From contig CAKSPZ010000001.1 of NCBI GenBank assembly GCA_934486635.1, positions 1 through 64,000 on the forward strand: a DNA stretch of 64,000 bases, written 5' to 3'. The translations under genes were made by a program, and so were the position numbers. Under the pieces are notes generated by a model. That model was not told the origin of the DNA. It made no database searches and saw only the letters and a program-made list of their open reading frames with translations. This stretch comes from an uncultured Eubacteriales bacterium. Its GTDB lineage: Bacteria > Bacillota > Clostridia > Oscillospirales > Acutalibacteraceae. The first letter of the stretch is position 1; each line of letters starts with the position of its first letter. This document shows, in pieces, positions 1-8,664 of this stretch.

Positions 1-41
1 GAAGATGCCAACTTTTTGCTTTTGTTTTATAGGAAAAGTGC

Positions 42-65
42 AAAATGTTTCACGTGAAACATTTT
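42..65. promoter_or_regulatory. parS: parS site (ParB-binding palindrome)
   Basis: A perfect 24-bp palindrome contains the 16-bp core TGTTTCACGTGAAACA at 46-61. This equals the well-known bacterial parS consensus bound by ParB/Spo0J for chromosome segregation and SMC loading. Such sites cluster around the replication origin, so the window probably lies on the origin side of the chromosome. No parA or parB gene is visible here. The match is direct; function is inferred from the consensus. Confidence 0.88.
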
Positions 66-100
66 GACAAGGCAAATGAAAAAATTTTACGGAAAAAGAA

Positions 101-129
101 TATTATTGTTCTATATTAGAATAATAATA
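101..129 (+). terminator. AT-rich hairpin, possible terminator of an upstream gene
   Basis: Bases 101-113 pair with 117-129 (13 bp including one G-T wobble) around a 3-base loop. No T run follows, so terminator function is weak. It may end a gene lying before the window or be incidental AT-rich pairing ahead of the tRNA region. Confidence 0.3.
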
Positions 130-156
130 AGTAAAGTTTAATTCTACAAAGTAAAT

Positions 157-205
157 AATCCTCTTTAGCTCAGTCGGTAGAGCGTACGGTGCAGTAACAT
201 ACCGG
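157..205 (+). pseudogene. Broken tRNA-Asn copy (5' half only)
   Basis: Positions 157-183 repeat the 5' part of the intact tRNA-Asn at 271-297 with one mismatch, covering the acceptor 5' strand and a complete D arm. Beyond this the sequence diverges: there is no seven-base anticodon loop, no T arm and no 3' acceptor strand. The best pairing after the D arm is a 4-bp stem with a 10-base loop. It is therefore a tRNA fragment, perhaps left by a duplication or recombination. The two copies are 114 bp apart. Confidence 0.75.
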
Positions 206-272
206 AAAACAAAAGATTGAGCTTGGTGGAAATAAACAAAAAGAAAAAGCAAAAATTTAAAAAAATATATAA

Positions 273-348
273 TCCTCCTTAGCTCAGTCGGTAGAGCATG
301 CGGCTGTTAACCGCAGGGTCGTTGGTTCGAGTCCAACAGGGGGAGCCA
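273..348 (+). tRNA. tRNA-Asn (anticodon GTT)
   Basis: A complete cloverleaf of 76 bases. The acceptor TCCTCCT pairs with AGGGGGA, the D arm contains AGCTCAGTCGGTAGAGC, the anticodon loop CTGTTAA carries GTT at 306-308, and the T loop is TTCGAGT. A G discriminator and an encoded CCA close the gene at 345-348. It is followed at once by a T-rich terminator hairpin, so it appears to be transcribed alone or with the broken copy upstream. Confidence 0.97.
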
Positions 349-350
349 AG

Positions 351-387
351 AATAGCAGCAAGCTTTTTGGTTTGCTGTTATTTTTTT
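351..387 (+). terminator. Intrinsic terminator of tRNA-Asn
   Basis: AATAGCAGCAA at 351-361 pairs with 372-382 (11 bp, one G-T wobble) and is followed by a run of T to 387. It starts two bases after the tRNA CCA end. Confidence 0.8.
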
Positions 388-397
388 ATGCTTTTAC

Positions 398-660
398 AGG
401 ACCAGAGAATTTTACAGCCGCACTAAAGCGGGTGTTAACTGATTTATAACGTGCCGCGCCGGTGGGCGATGAAGGCTCTTTGACGAATAGGAAGAAATAC
501 AGAGCGATGAGAAGCGTTTCAAGCGAACAGCGCGACAATATTTCCGATAACGTGTTATATGTCAAAATAAAAAAATACAGAAAATTGTGAGCCTGAACTC
601 GTTGCATGACAATGGCTTTAACCGAAAATATTGTTAGTTCAAGGTGGACAAGGGAGAATC
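398..660. other. Unassigned stretch of higher GC
   Basis: This stretch stands out from its AT-rich surroundings: 32 of 60 bases at 421-480 and 27 of 60 at 481-540 are G or C by hand count. The minus strand can be read as an open 73-codon frame (607-386), but it has no clear ribosome binding site and overlaps the tRNA terminator T run, so I do not call a gene. It may be a fragment of transferred DNA or an RNA element beside the tRNA. From 664 to 1034 only AT-rich DNA and one hairpin (957-1000) are visible. Confidence 0.4.
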
Positions 661-956
661 GGAGTTAAAAGGGTTTCATTAAATTTTTTATGATAACCTT
701 TTGTTTATATTACTACAATTAACAGATGCCAATTAGATTGTGGATACAAATTATCTATGACTGTAAATTAAACCATATGAAAATGATATATAATATACAC
801 AACTTTATGAATAAAAGTGAGTAGGATTAGGATGCTTTTGAGCATGTAGACCTTTTGTTTAAGGTTAATGATAAATATTTAAAAAATCTATATCAAGTTT
901 TTTGTGTAACTTTTTGCTTCGCTGCGATTGTATAAATATTGAAAGATAAAGTAATA

Positions 957-1000
957 TGCATCGGCGCAGTTTCCTAAATCGCAAAACTGCACTCGATGCA
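957..1000. other. Stem-loop in the eno downstream region
   Basis: TGCATCG at 957-963 pairs with CGATGCA at 994-1000, and an inner GCAGTTT pairs with AAACTGC across a short internal loop. It has no T run. It sits 35 bases from the eno terminator, so the two hairpins form a tandem pair. Confidence 0.55.
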
Positions 1001-1034
1001 AAATATTTATTTTTATGTGTCTGTAAATACTTGA

Positions 1035-1072
1035 AAAGGTAGTGTCACACTATTTCGCGTGACGCTACCTTT
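1035..1072 (-). terminator. Terminator of eno
   Basis: A 14-bp stem (1035-1048 with 1059-1072, one G-T pair) with a 10-base loop lies 25 bp beyond the eno stop codon. Read on the minus strand the stem ends in TTTT. Confidence 0.75.
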
Positions 1073-1096
1073 CTTATAAATAAAAAATTAATTTAT

Positions 1097-2449
1097 TTAT
1101 ACTTCTATTAAAAATCCTTTTTTTAGAGAATTATTAGTAATGTTTTTTATTGGAACTTGAGTGGTTCTTTTTACAAAAGTTTTTTTATTTAAAGGTAATT
1201 TAAAAGAAGTGGCATAAATTTCATTTTCAATTCTTAAAAGACGATTATATTTAGAAACTCTATCACTTCTACATGGAGCTCCGGCCTTAATTAATCCGCA
1301 ATTTGTAGCAACAGCTATATCTACTATAAAATTATCTTCTGTTTCTCCTGAACGATGAGATACAATAGTTGAATATCCAGCATTTTTTGCGGTTTCAATT
1401 GTTTGTAATGTTTCAGTTAAAGTACCAATTTGATTTGGTTTAATTAGTATTGAATTAGCTACATTTTGTTTTATACCTTGAGTTAGCCTAATTGTATTAG
1501 TAACAAAGAGATCATCGCCAACTAATTGAATTTTATCACCTAAAACTTGAGTTAAAGTTGACCAACCATTCCAGTCACTTTCACTTAATGCGTCTTCTAT
1601 AGATATTATAGGAAATTTATTGCATAGGTTATACCAGTATTCAATAAGTTCATCAGTACGAAATGTTTTTTGTTGTTTGGGTAACACATAATGATCATTT
1701 ATCCACCATTCACTACTTGCAGCATCAATAGCTATTTTTATTTGATTTGTATTGTATTTTGCTTTTTGAATTGCAGATAATATTAATTCAATAGCTTCTT
1801 CATTTGAGGATAAATTAGGAGCAAAACCACCTTCATCTGCTACAGCCGTAGAATATCCTTTGTTTTTTAGAATAGTCTTTAAAGTATGATAAATTTCAGA
1901 GCACCAACGTAATCCTTCATGAAAGGTTTTAGCTCCGGTAGGGACAATCATAATTTCTTGAATGTCAATATTATTGTTAGCATGAACACCACCATTTATA
2001 ATATTCATCATAGGAACAGGCAATTTAAAAGCGTTTATTCCACCAATATATCTATAAAGAGGAATATCAAATGAATTTGCCACAGCACGTGCAACTGCAA
2101 TGGAGACTGCTAAAATAGCATTTGCACCCAATTTTTGTTTATTATTTGTACCATCAAGTTCAATCATGGTTTTATCAACTATTCTTTGATTCCAAGTTGA
2201 TAAGTTAATTAAAGCAGGTGCAATAATATTATTTATGTTTTCAACAGCAGTTTTTACCCCTTTTCCAAAATAACGACTATCATTTGAATCCCTTAATTCA
2301 ACAGCTTCAAACATACCAGTAGAAGCTCCTGATGGAACACTAGCCATACCAGTAGATCCGTCAGCAAGTGTGACTTCTGCACAAACGGTAGGATTTCCCC
2401 TGGAGTCTAAAATTTCGTATCCAAAAATATTTGTTATGTTTTTATTCAT
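1097..2449 (-). CDS. eno: Enolase (phosphopyruvate hydratase)
   Basis: This cytosolic glycolytic enzyme interconverts 2-phosphoglycerate and phosphoenolpyruvate. At 450 residues it is slightly longer than the usual 430. Visible motifs are DSRGNPT near residue 16, [37 protein letters not shown], and the metal ligands in [16 protein letters not shown] and [10 protein letters not shown]. The catalytic lysines and histidine lie in [19 protein letters not shown] and GLIKAG. The start has GGAGAA five bases upstream. Two features are atypical: GGVHANN replaces the common GGEHADN or GGSHADN loop, and the last 40 residues are divergent and basic. It may be the only enolase or a divergent paralogue. 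It is monocistronic, with its own terminator. Confidence 0.96.
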   Translation of the reverse strand: MNKNITNIFGYEILDSRGNPTVCAEVTLADGSTGMASVPSGASTGMFEAVELRDSNDSRYFGKGVKTAVENINNIIAPALINLSTWNQRIVDKTMIELDGTNNKQKLGANAILAVSIAVARAVANSFDIPLYRYIGGINAFKLPVPMMNIINGGVHANNNIDIQEIMIVPTGAKTFHEGLRWCSEIYHTLKTILKNKGYSTAVADEGGFAPNLSSNEEAIELILSAIQKAKYNTNQIKIAIDAASSEWWINDHYVLPKQQKTFRTDELIEYWYNLCNKFPIISIEDALSESDWNGWSTLTQVLGDKIQLVGDDLFVTNTIRLTQGIKQNVANSILIKPNQIGTLTETLQTIETAKNAGYSTIVSHRSGETEDNFIVDIAVATNCGLIKAGAPCRSDRVSKYNRLLRIENEIYATSFKLPLNKKTFVKRTTQVPIKNITNNSLKKGFLIEV

Positions 2450-2537
2450 AAAGATTCTCCTATCTTTGACATAATTTTAGTAATATTATTACAAAAAAGT
2501 TTTCAAATATTCTATAAAAATATTTCATTCTTTTATA

Positions 2538-2566
2538 TTGACGTTTTATACAAATAATGATATTAT
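2538..2566 (+). promoter_or_regulatory. Promoter of the peptide-export cassette
   Basis: TTGACG at 2538 and TATTAT at 2561 are separated by 17 bases, a good housekeeping-sigma match, about 77 bases before the first gene. No other promoter is evident within the cassette. Confidence 0.6.
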
Positions 2567-2642
2567 TATATAAAATATTTATTTAATAGTAACATTTTTG
2601 TTTCAAGATAAATGTGTTGTTGAAAAGGAAAAGGGGTAAAAA

Positions 2643-3233
2643 ATGAAAGACAGTATATTTAGAAAAAAAAGTCTTGACAGGATATCATCTCCAGAACAAT
2701 TGAATGATTACATAAAAGTTTCAAATACGAGTATATGGTTAATTATAATAGCGTTGTTTATAATCGCAATATCTTTTTCTGTATGGGCTATTAGCGGAAA
2801 TATAACGACCGAAATATCAGGAAACGGAGTATTTACTGGAAAAGATTCAGATATTGTTGATTCTGTAATATGTTATATTGATGCAAACCAGGCTTCTAAA
2901 ATATCTGAAGGTATGCAAGTGCGAATATATGATAAATTAAAATCACAAAATGCATTTGTAACCGGCAAAGTATATAGAATATCAAAAGAAGCTGTAAAAC
3001 AAGAGGATATTATGCAGTCTTATTCAAGTGAATACATTGCAGATAGTATTTTAGATGCGGAATATGGTGTAGGAGTTTTGATAACTTTAAATAAATCATT
3101 GGATGACAATTATGTTTGGGCAAATAATGAAAAAGGTGATGAATCATTTATTAAAATTAATGAATTATGTAAAATTGATATAATAACAGAATCAATTACT
3201 CCTATAGAGTTTTTATTTAATCAATATAAATAA
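2643..3233 (+). CDS. NHLM-type bacteriocin system secretion protein (short HlyD-like)
   Basis: Membrane-fusion-like partner of the peptide exporter encoded by the next two genes. The opening FRKKSLDRISSPEQLNDYIK is the hallmark start of NHLM secretion proteins. One membrane segment lies at about residues 32-52, followed by an extracellular beta-rich part. At 196 residues it lacks the long coiled coil of the cyanobacterial and proteobacterial forms, which fits a cell without an outer membrane. The ribosome binding site is AAAAGG(GG) just before the ATG. The gap to the C39 transporter gene is 17 bp, so the genes are cotranscribed. Family assignment is from recognised motifs; cargo is inferred from context. 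Confidence 0.85.
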   Translation: MKDSIFRKKSLDRISSPEQLNDYIKVSNTSIWLIIIALFIIAISFSVWAISGNITTEISGNGVFTGKDSDIVDSVICYIDANQASKISEGMQVRIYDKLKSQNAFVTGKVYRISKEAVKQEDIMQSYSSEYIADSILDAEYGVGVLITLNKSLDDNYVWANNEKGDESFIKINELCKIDIITESITPIEFLFNQYK

Positions 3234-3250
3234 AAGGAGGGATTTTTACA

Positions 3251-5410
3251 GTGGCAAAATATAAAGTTGCAAAAGTTCCTGTTGTTATGCAGATGGAAGC
3301 TTTAGAATGCGGTGCTGCAGCACTTGATATGATACTTGCATACCACGGTAAATGGGTCCCTCTTGAAAAAGTTCGTGCAGATTGTGGGGTATCACGAGAT
3401 GGAAGTAATTTAAGAGATATGGCAGCAGCAGCTAACTTTTATGGATTAAAAGTAGATGCCTATAGGTGTGGCTTGGATGATGTTAAATCTTTTCCTGTTC
3501 CTGCTATTATACATTGGAATTTCAATCATTTTGTTGTTTTAAACGGTTTTAAAAAAGATAAGGCTGTCATAAACGACCCGGCTAGAGGTACTGTAGAGGT
3601 TTCAATGGATGAATTTGATAGGTCGTTTACAGGAGTAATAGTTTGTTTTGAAAAAACAGAAAAGTTTATTGCAGATGGAAAACAAAAAAGTGTAATGGAA
3701 TTTGCTAAAAAGAGATTGAAAGGAACCTTAGTACCTTTTATTTTCGTGATTTTAACGGGTTTATTAGTAACTTTTATCGGAATTATAAATCCTGTTTTTA
3801 CAAGAGTCTTTATGGATAAAATTTTAACAGGTGAAAACCCCGATTGGTTGATTCCGGTAATATCAGGAATGGCAATTTTAATAGTATTTCAAATAATTGT
3901 TCAAGCAATTAATATAGTGTATATGTTAAAAATAAAAGGAAAATTATCTATTGTTGCAAATTCAATTTTTATGTGGCATGTTTTAAGGTTACCAATGCAT
4001 TTTTTTTCACAAAGACAAATAGGTGATATTTCTATGCGACAGACTTCAAATGAAAGCATAGCTGATACTTTAATTCAAAGTTTAGCACCTATTGTTTTAA
4101 ATGTAATAATGTTGGTTTTCTATTTTTTTATGGTTGTAAATATTAGTTGGCAACTTACTTTATTAGGTTTGACTGCGGTTATTATAAATATGTTTTTAGC
4201 AAATTACATATCTCAAAAAAGAATAAACATTACAAGAGTACAAATAAGAGACGCAGGGAAATTAGCATCAACTACAGTATCGGGTATTGAAATGATTGAA
4301 ACTATAAAATCTGCAGGTGCTGAGAATGGTTTTTTTGAAAAATGGGCCGGTTATCAAGCATCAGTGAATTCATCAATAGTAAGATTTTTAAAAGTTAATG
4401 AATATATAGGTTCAATACCTGATATATTACAAGGTTTTACGAATATGGCAATATTATTAATCGGTGCTGTGTTTATAATGCAGGGTACTAATGGGTTTAC
4501 TCCGGGTATTTTAATGATGTTTCAAGGATATTTAGGAAAATTCATAGAACCACTAGAGTCATTTAGAGGTATAGGACAACAATTACAAGAAATGAGAACC
4601 AGCATGGAACGTATAGAAGATGTTATGAATTATGAACCTGATGTGGATTATAAGGATTCAGATTTTGATGAGAATATAGAATATACAAAATTAACAGGAG
4701 AAGTGGAGATTGATAACATTTCTTTTGGTTATAAACCTTTGGGTGAACCGTTAATTAAAGATTTTAATTTAAAATTAAAACCAGGTTCAAGAGTAGCTTT
4801 TGTAGGTGCATCCGGTTGTGGTAAATCAACACTTGCTAAATTAATTTCAGGTCTTTACACTCCTTGGTCAGGTGAAATAAAATTTGATGGACAACCTATA
4901 AAGAAAATTAAAAGAGAAGTGTTTACAAGTTCTGTGGCTGTAGTGGATCAAGATGTAATTTTATTTGAAGACACGATTGCAGCCAATATAAAAATGTGGG
5001 ATGACTCCATAGAAGATTCATCTATGATTATGGCAGCTAAAGATGCTCAGATTCATGAGGATATTATGAAAAAAGATGGTGGATATAATCATAAGGTTCT
5101 TGAAGGAGGTAAAAATTTCTCAGGAGGTCAACGACAAAGAATAGAAATAGCAAGAACTTTAGCCCAGGACCCAACTATAATTATCTTGGACGAAGCAACA
5201 TCAGCACTTGATGCAAAAACAGAACATGATGTTATAGAATCAATTACCGACAGAGGTGTGACTTGTATAATAGTGGCCCATAGATTATCAACAATACGTG
5301 ATTGTGATGAGATTATAGTTCTCGATAAAGGAAAAGTTGTTGAGAGAGGTACACATGAAGAATTATTTAAAAATAACGGAGCATATGTAAAATTAATTAC
5401 AACTGAATAG
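3251..5410 (+). CDS. NHLM-type ABC transporter with C39 leader peptidase
   Basis: This bifunctional exporter cuts double-glycine leaders and pumps out the mature peptide. At the N terminus the C39 cysteine peptidase shows catalytic C20 (in MEALECGAA), H93 and D109 (in INDPARG). Transmembrane helices run from about 155 to 430. The ATPase has Walker A GASGCGKST near residue 518, signature FSGGQRQR, Walker B IIILDEATSALD and the switch histidine in VAHRLST. The length of 719 residues is normal. The start is GTG at 3251, behind AGGAGG. An intact catalytic triad says the precursor downstream can be processed by this protein. Confidence 0.94.
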   Translation: MAKYKVAKVPVVMQMEALECGAAALDMILAYHGKWVPLEKVRADCGVSRDGSNLRDMAAAANFYGLKVDAYRCGLDDVKSFPVPAIIHWNFNHFVVLNGFKKDKAVINDPARGTVEVSMDEFDRSFTGVIVCFEKTEKFIADGKQKSVMEFAKKRLKGTLVPFIFVILTGLLVTFIGIINPVFTRVFMDKILTGENPDWLIPVISGMAILIVFQIIVQAINIVYMLKIKGKLSIVANSIFMWHVLRLPMHFFSQRQIGDISMRQTSNESIADTLIQSLAPIVLNVIMLVFYFFMVVNISWQLTLLGLTAVIINMFLANYISQKRINITRVQIRDAGKLASTTVSGIEMIETIKSAGAENGFFEKWAGYQASVNSSIVRFLKVNEYIGSIPDILQGFTNMAILLIGAVFIMQGTNGFTPGILMMFQGYLGKFIEPLESFRGIGQQLQEMRTSMERIEDVMNYEPDVDYKDSDFDENIEYTKLTGEVEIDNISFGYKPLGEPLIKDFNLKLKPGSRVAFVGASGCGKSTLAKLISGLYTPWSGEIKFDGQPIKKIKREVFTSSVAVVDQDVILFEDTIAANIKMWDDSIEDSSMIMAAKDAQIHEDIMKKDGGYNHKVLEGGKNFSGGQRQRIEIARTLAQDPTIIILDEATSALDAKTEHDVIESITDRGVTCIIVAHRLSTIRDCDEIIVLDKGKVVERGTHEELFKNNGAYVKLITTE

Positions 5411-5426
5411 AAAAGAGGTGATACTC

Positions 5427-7616
5427 GTGGGATGGTTTAGTGAACAATTAAAAAACAGAATGAGAAAAGACAAATCTGATTTTGAAAATTCATTTATAGG
5501 CTTATCATCAGTTATATTGGGCGAATCGGTTATGTCAAAAGCACTTAATAACGATAGAGAAAAAACTCAGAATGCTATCGAAGAAGTATTAAAATTTTAT
5601 AAAGCAAAAATTATTAAGTTGCCAACTAACATCGATGATATGAATAAACAATTAGAATATATGTTAAGACCAACAGGAATAATGAGACGAAATGTATTAC
5701 TTAAAGGAAAATGGTGGAATGATGCCATTGGAGCAATGATAACTCAAACAAAAAAAGGAGATACAGTTGCTTTGATTCCTGATGGGGTAAAAGGATATAC
5801 TTTTTTTGACTATGAATCCGGTAAAAGGATAAAAATAAATAATAGCACTAAGGACTTATTAGAGGAAGAGGCTTTTTGCTTTTATAAACCGTTTCCTTTA
5901 AAAAAATTAAATTTAGTTGATTTGAGTAAGTTTATATTATCTACTTTATCAAAATCAGATATAAATTATATGATTTTTGTGGCATTACTTGTTCAGATAA
6001 TAGGAATGATATTACCTTTTGTAAGTAAACTTTTATATGCAGGTGTTATACCAAGTGGAAAGATAGGTCTATTAATCCCTTTTGCAGTTTTGTTGATAGG
6101 AATGACTTTATCTCAAACCGTTATAAAAATTGCTGATAAGTTGGTGTCTGCAAGAATAAGTTCGAAAATGAATATCTCAGTACAAGCAGCTACAATGAGT
6201 AGGGTAATGTCTTTGCCTGCGAGTTTTTTTCCTCAATATAATTCAGGAGATTTATCATCTCGTGTAGAAGGTGTACAGAAAATCTGTTTGATTTTAAGCG
6301 GAATGTTTTTTGATGCAGGTTTATCAACAATATGTTCATTTGTTTATATATTTCAAATGAATCATTATGCACCACAACTTGTAATTCCGGCAATCTTTTT
6401 TGTATTAATTCAATTGTTTGTAACTATATTAAGCACTTTAATATTACTAAAATTAAGAAGAAAAAAAATGAATATAAATATAAAATTAAACGGTCTTATT
6501 TATTCTTTGTTTTCAGGAATACAAAAAATAAAATTATCAGGTTCAGAACGAAGAGCTTTTTCAAAATGGGCGAATACGTATAAAGAAGGAGCACAAATAG
6601 ATTATAACCCACCGATTTTTATTAAATTATTACCTATGATTTCAGGTGTAATATCAATGACAGGAACAGTGGTTTTATATTATATAGCAGGTTCTACCGG
6701 AGTAGAAGTAGCTGATTTTATTGCGTTCAATGCAGCTTTTTCAGTAGTTAGCGGAGCATTGTTAGCTTTAGCTCCGATAGCAAGTCAATTTTCAGAACTG
6801 AAACCATTAGCTGAGATAGTTGAACCTATTTTGAATGCAGAACCGGAAGTAAGTGAAAATAAAAAAATTGTTACTACATTATCAGGAGCAATAGAACTTA
6901 ACAATGTATCGTTTAAATATAATGAATCGGGTCCGTTAGTTCTTGATAATATTAGTTTAAAAATCCATCCAGGACAATATATAGCCATTGTTGGTAAGAC
7001 CGGATGTGGAAAATCTACTTTAATGAGATTATTGTTGGGATTTGAGAAAACCAGAAACGGTGCGATATATTATGATGGACAAGATATAAATTCATTAGAC
7101 TTAAAATCATTACGTCAAAATATTGGGTCAGTTATGCAAAATGGAAAACTCTTTCAAGGGGATATTTTTTCAAATATTGTGATTTCTGCACCATGGCTGA
7201 CACTTAATGATGCTTGGGAAGCTGCAAAACTTGCAAGTATAGACGAAGATATAAAAGATATGCCAATGGGTATGCATACTGTAATTTCAGAAGGTAGCGG
7301 AGGAGTTTCAGGAGGCCAGAAACAACGATTAATGATAGCAAGAGCTATTGCACCAAAACCAAGTATATTAATGTTTGATGAGGCAACCAGTGCCCTTGAT
7401 AATATTACTCAAAAACAAGTATCAGAAGCTTTGGATTCATTAAAAAGTACTCGAATTGTCATTGCACACAGGCTTTCTACTATTAAAAATTGTGATAGAA
7501 TTATAGTAATAAACGAAGGAAAAATTATTGAAGATGGAACTTTTGATGAGTTAATTAATGCAAATGGTTATTTTACTGAATTAGTAAAACGTCAACAGAT
7601 AGATGGATTAAATTAA
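5427..7616 (+). CDS. NHLM-type ABC transporter, second ATP-binding subunit
   Basis: Second half of the export pair, probably forming a heterodimer with the C39 transporter. The first 160 residues show no C39 catalytic triad. Membrane helices follow at roughly 185-470. The ATPase carries GKTGCGKST, SGGQKQR and ILMFDEATSALD, and ends with VIAHRLST. The GTG at 5427 is preferred over the in-frame GTG at 5418, because AGAGGTG at 5415-5420 is then a proper ribosome binding site. The gap to the previous stop is 16 bp. The 729-residue size agrees with the NHLM second ABC family. Confidence 0.92.
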   Translation: MGWFSEQLKNRMRKDKSDFENSFIGLSSVILGESVMSKALNNDREKTQNAIEEVLKFYKAKIIKLPTNIDDMNKQLEYMLRPTGIMRRNVLLKGKWWNDAIGAMITQTKKGDTVALIPDGVKGYTFFDYESGKRIKINNSTKDLLEEEAFCFYKPFPLKKLNLVDLSKFILSTLSKSDINYMIFVALLVQIIGMILPFVSKLLYAGVIPSGKIGLLIPFAVLLIGMTLSQTVIKIADKLVSARISSKMNISVQAATMSRVMSLPASFFPQYNSGDLSSRVEGVQKICLILSGMFFDAGLSTICSFVYIFQMNHYAPQLVIPAIFFVLIQLFVTILSTLILLKLRRKKMNINIKLNGLIYSLFSGIQKIKLSGSERRAFSKWANTYKEGAQIDYNPPIFIKLLPMISGVISMTGTVVLYYIAGSTGVEVADFIAFNAAFSVVSGALLALAPIASQFSELKPLAEIVEPILNAEPEVSENKKIVTTLSGAIELNNVSFKYNESGPLVLDNISLKIHPGQYIAIVGKTGCGKSTLMRLLLGFEKTRNGAIYYDGQDINSLDLKSLRQNIGSVMQNGKLFQGDIFSNIVISAPWLTLNDAWEAAKLASIDEDIKDMPMGMHTVISEGSGGVSGGQKQRLMIARAIAPKPSILMFDEATSALDNITQKQVSEALDSLKSTRIVIAHRLSTIKNCDRIIVINEGKIIEDGTFDELINANGYFTELVKRQQIDGLN

Positions 7617-7646
7617 AAATATTTTTCAGCAAAGGATGTGATTCTT

Positions 7647-8045
7647 ATGAAGCTAGAAGAATTTTTTGCAAAGGGGGATTGGAGTCTAATGGAAAAAGCA
7701 GCAAAATGTAAAAGTATAACTGAGTTTTCAAATTTTATTAAACAAAATAATATCGAGATAGATGAAAAAGATTTTAATAATGTGTATAACTTTATGTGCA
7801 AAAGTAGTGCACTAAAAAGTATTTCAGAAGATGAATTGTATATGGTAGCGGGAGGAAAAACTACAAACGAAAATGCTTCATGTAATGAATTTAATCCAAG
7901 AAATAGTGATTACATAAAGGAAGTCTGTTGTGAAGCATGTAGCCATGCAAAAAAAGCTAAAGGGAACCTTTTTATGAAAGAACGAATAGTTTGTGATATA
8001 GGAAAGGGTAAAGGCTATAAGAGCCCAAATAATATATTTAATTAA
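7647..8045 (+). CDS. Double-glycine leader precursor peptide of the NHLM exporter
   Basis: Predicted cargo of the exporter, 132 residues. The leader resembles Nif11/NHLP leaders and ends SISEDELYMVAGG at residues 58-70, a canonical C39 cut site. The core, residues 71-132, has five cysteines (79, 94, 95, 98, 116; a VCCEAC cluster) and many lysines; the leader has two more cysteines (21, 51). The ATG at 7647 is chosen because AAAGGATG precedes it. No lanthipeptide synthetase, radical SAM enzyme, cyclodehydratase or immunity gene is encoded nearby. The core could be disulfide-bonded or modified by enzymes outside the window. Its activity is unknown. Confidence 0.8.
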   Translation: MKLEEFFAKGDWSLMEKAAKCKSITEFSNFIKQNNIEIDEKDFNNVYNFMCKSSALKSISEDELYMVAGGKTTNENASCNEFNPRNSDYIKEVCCEACSHAKKAKGNLFMKERIVCDIGKGKGYKSPNNIFN

Positions 8046-8066
8046 TGAGAAAAAGCATTAAAAAAG

Positions 8067-8110
8067 ATGGAGGGCGCCGCACTTATGATATATTGTGCGG
8101 CGCCCTCCAT
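8067..8110. terminator. GC-rich hairpin ending the export cassette
   Basis: A perfect 16-bp stem (8067-8082 with 8095-8110) carries the GCGCCGCAC motif and a loop containing ATATA. It separates the cassette from the convergent tRNA-Arg. There is an A run before it but only a short T run after it. It resembles the hairpins at 13319, 14071 and 39250. Confidence 0.7.
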
Positions 8111-8119
8111 TATATGCTA

Positions 8120-8196
8120 TGGCGTCCCCGAGACGATTCGAACGTCCGACCTACTGCTTAGGAGGCAGTTGCTCTATCCTACTGAGCTACGGAGAC
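8120..8196 (-). tRNA. tRNA-Arg (anticodon CCT)
   Basis: A 77-base cloverleaf on the minus strand. GTCTCCG pairs with CGGGGAC, the anticodon loop CTCCTAA gives CCT, the T loop is TTCGAAT, and the discriminator is G with encoded CCA. It reads the AGG arginine codon. Confidence 0.96.
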
Positions 8197-8297
8197 AAAT
8201 ACATTACATTTTGATTTTATATTAATTTTATATATTTGTCAATCAATATTTGTTTTATATGTTTTGTATCATGGAAAATATTTTTGCTATTTAAATA

Positions 8298-8326
8298 TTG
8301 CATTATATTTTTTAGTATGTTATAAT
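8298..8326 (+). promoter_or_regulatory. Promoter of rpmE
   Basis: TTGCAT at 8298 and TATAAT at 8321 with a 17-base spacer, 44 bases before the rpmE start. Confidence 0.65.
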
Positions 8327-8369
8327 AATTCGTAATGGTTACGGTTTTTAAGAAAGAGGTGACAATATT

Positions 8370-8573
8370 ATGCAAGAAGGATTACATCCTAAATACAATA
8401 AAACTACAATTACTTGCGCATGTGGTAATGTGATAGATACTGCATCTACTAAAGAAGATATTAGAGTGGAAATTTGTTCTAAATGCCACCCATTTTTTAC
8501 AGGTAAACAAAAACTTGTTGATACAGGTGGACGAGTAGACAGATTTAATAAACGTTTCGGTAAAAAAAATTAG
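8370..8573 (+). CDS. rpmE: Ribosomal protein L31 (zinc-binding form)
   Basis: A 67-residue protein of the large ribosomal subunit. It starts [10 protein letters not shown] and contains the CAC...CSKC cysteine set (C16, C18, C36, C39) that binds zinc. The tail [10 protein letters not shown] is typical. AAAGAGG precedes the ATG. It has its own promoter and a hairpin after the stop, so it is probably monocistronic. Confidence 0.96.
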   Translation: MQEGLHPKYNKTTITCACGNVIDTASTKEDIRVEICSKCHPFFTGKQKLVDTGGRVDRFNKRFGKKN

Positions 8574-8591
8574 TAATTGTTTAAAAAATTT

Positions 8592-8613
8592 AGCGGTGCA
8601 GTAATGCACCGCT
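8592..8613 (+). terminator. Terminator of rpmE
   Basis: AGCGGTGCA at 8592-8600 pairs with 8605-8613 (9 bp, loop GTAA), with a broken T-rich tail. It lies 18 bases after the stop. Confidence 0.7.
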
Positions 8614-8664
8614 TGTCGTTTTATTTAATATAAATCTCTTACTGAATATTATAGGAGCTAATAT

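Noticed and set aside
386..607. Open 73-codon frame on the minus strand beside tRNA-Asn
   Set aside because: No ribosome binding site, overlaps the terminator T run, and no recognisable domain. Kept only as an unassigned GC-shifted patch.
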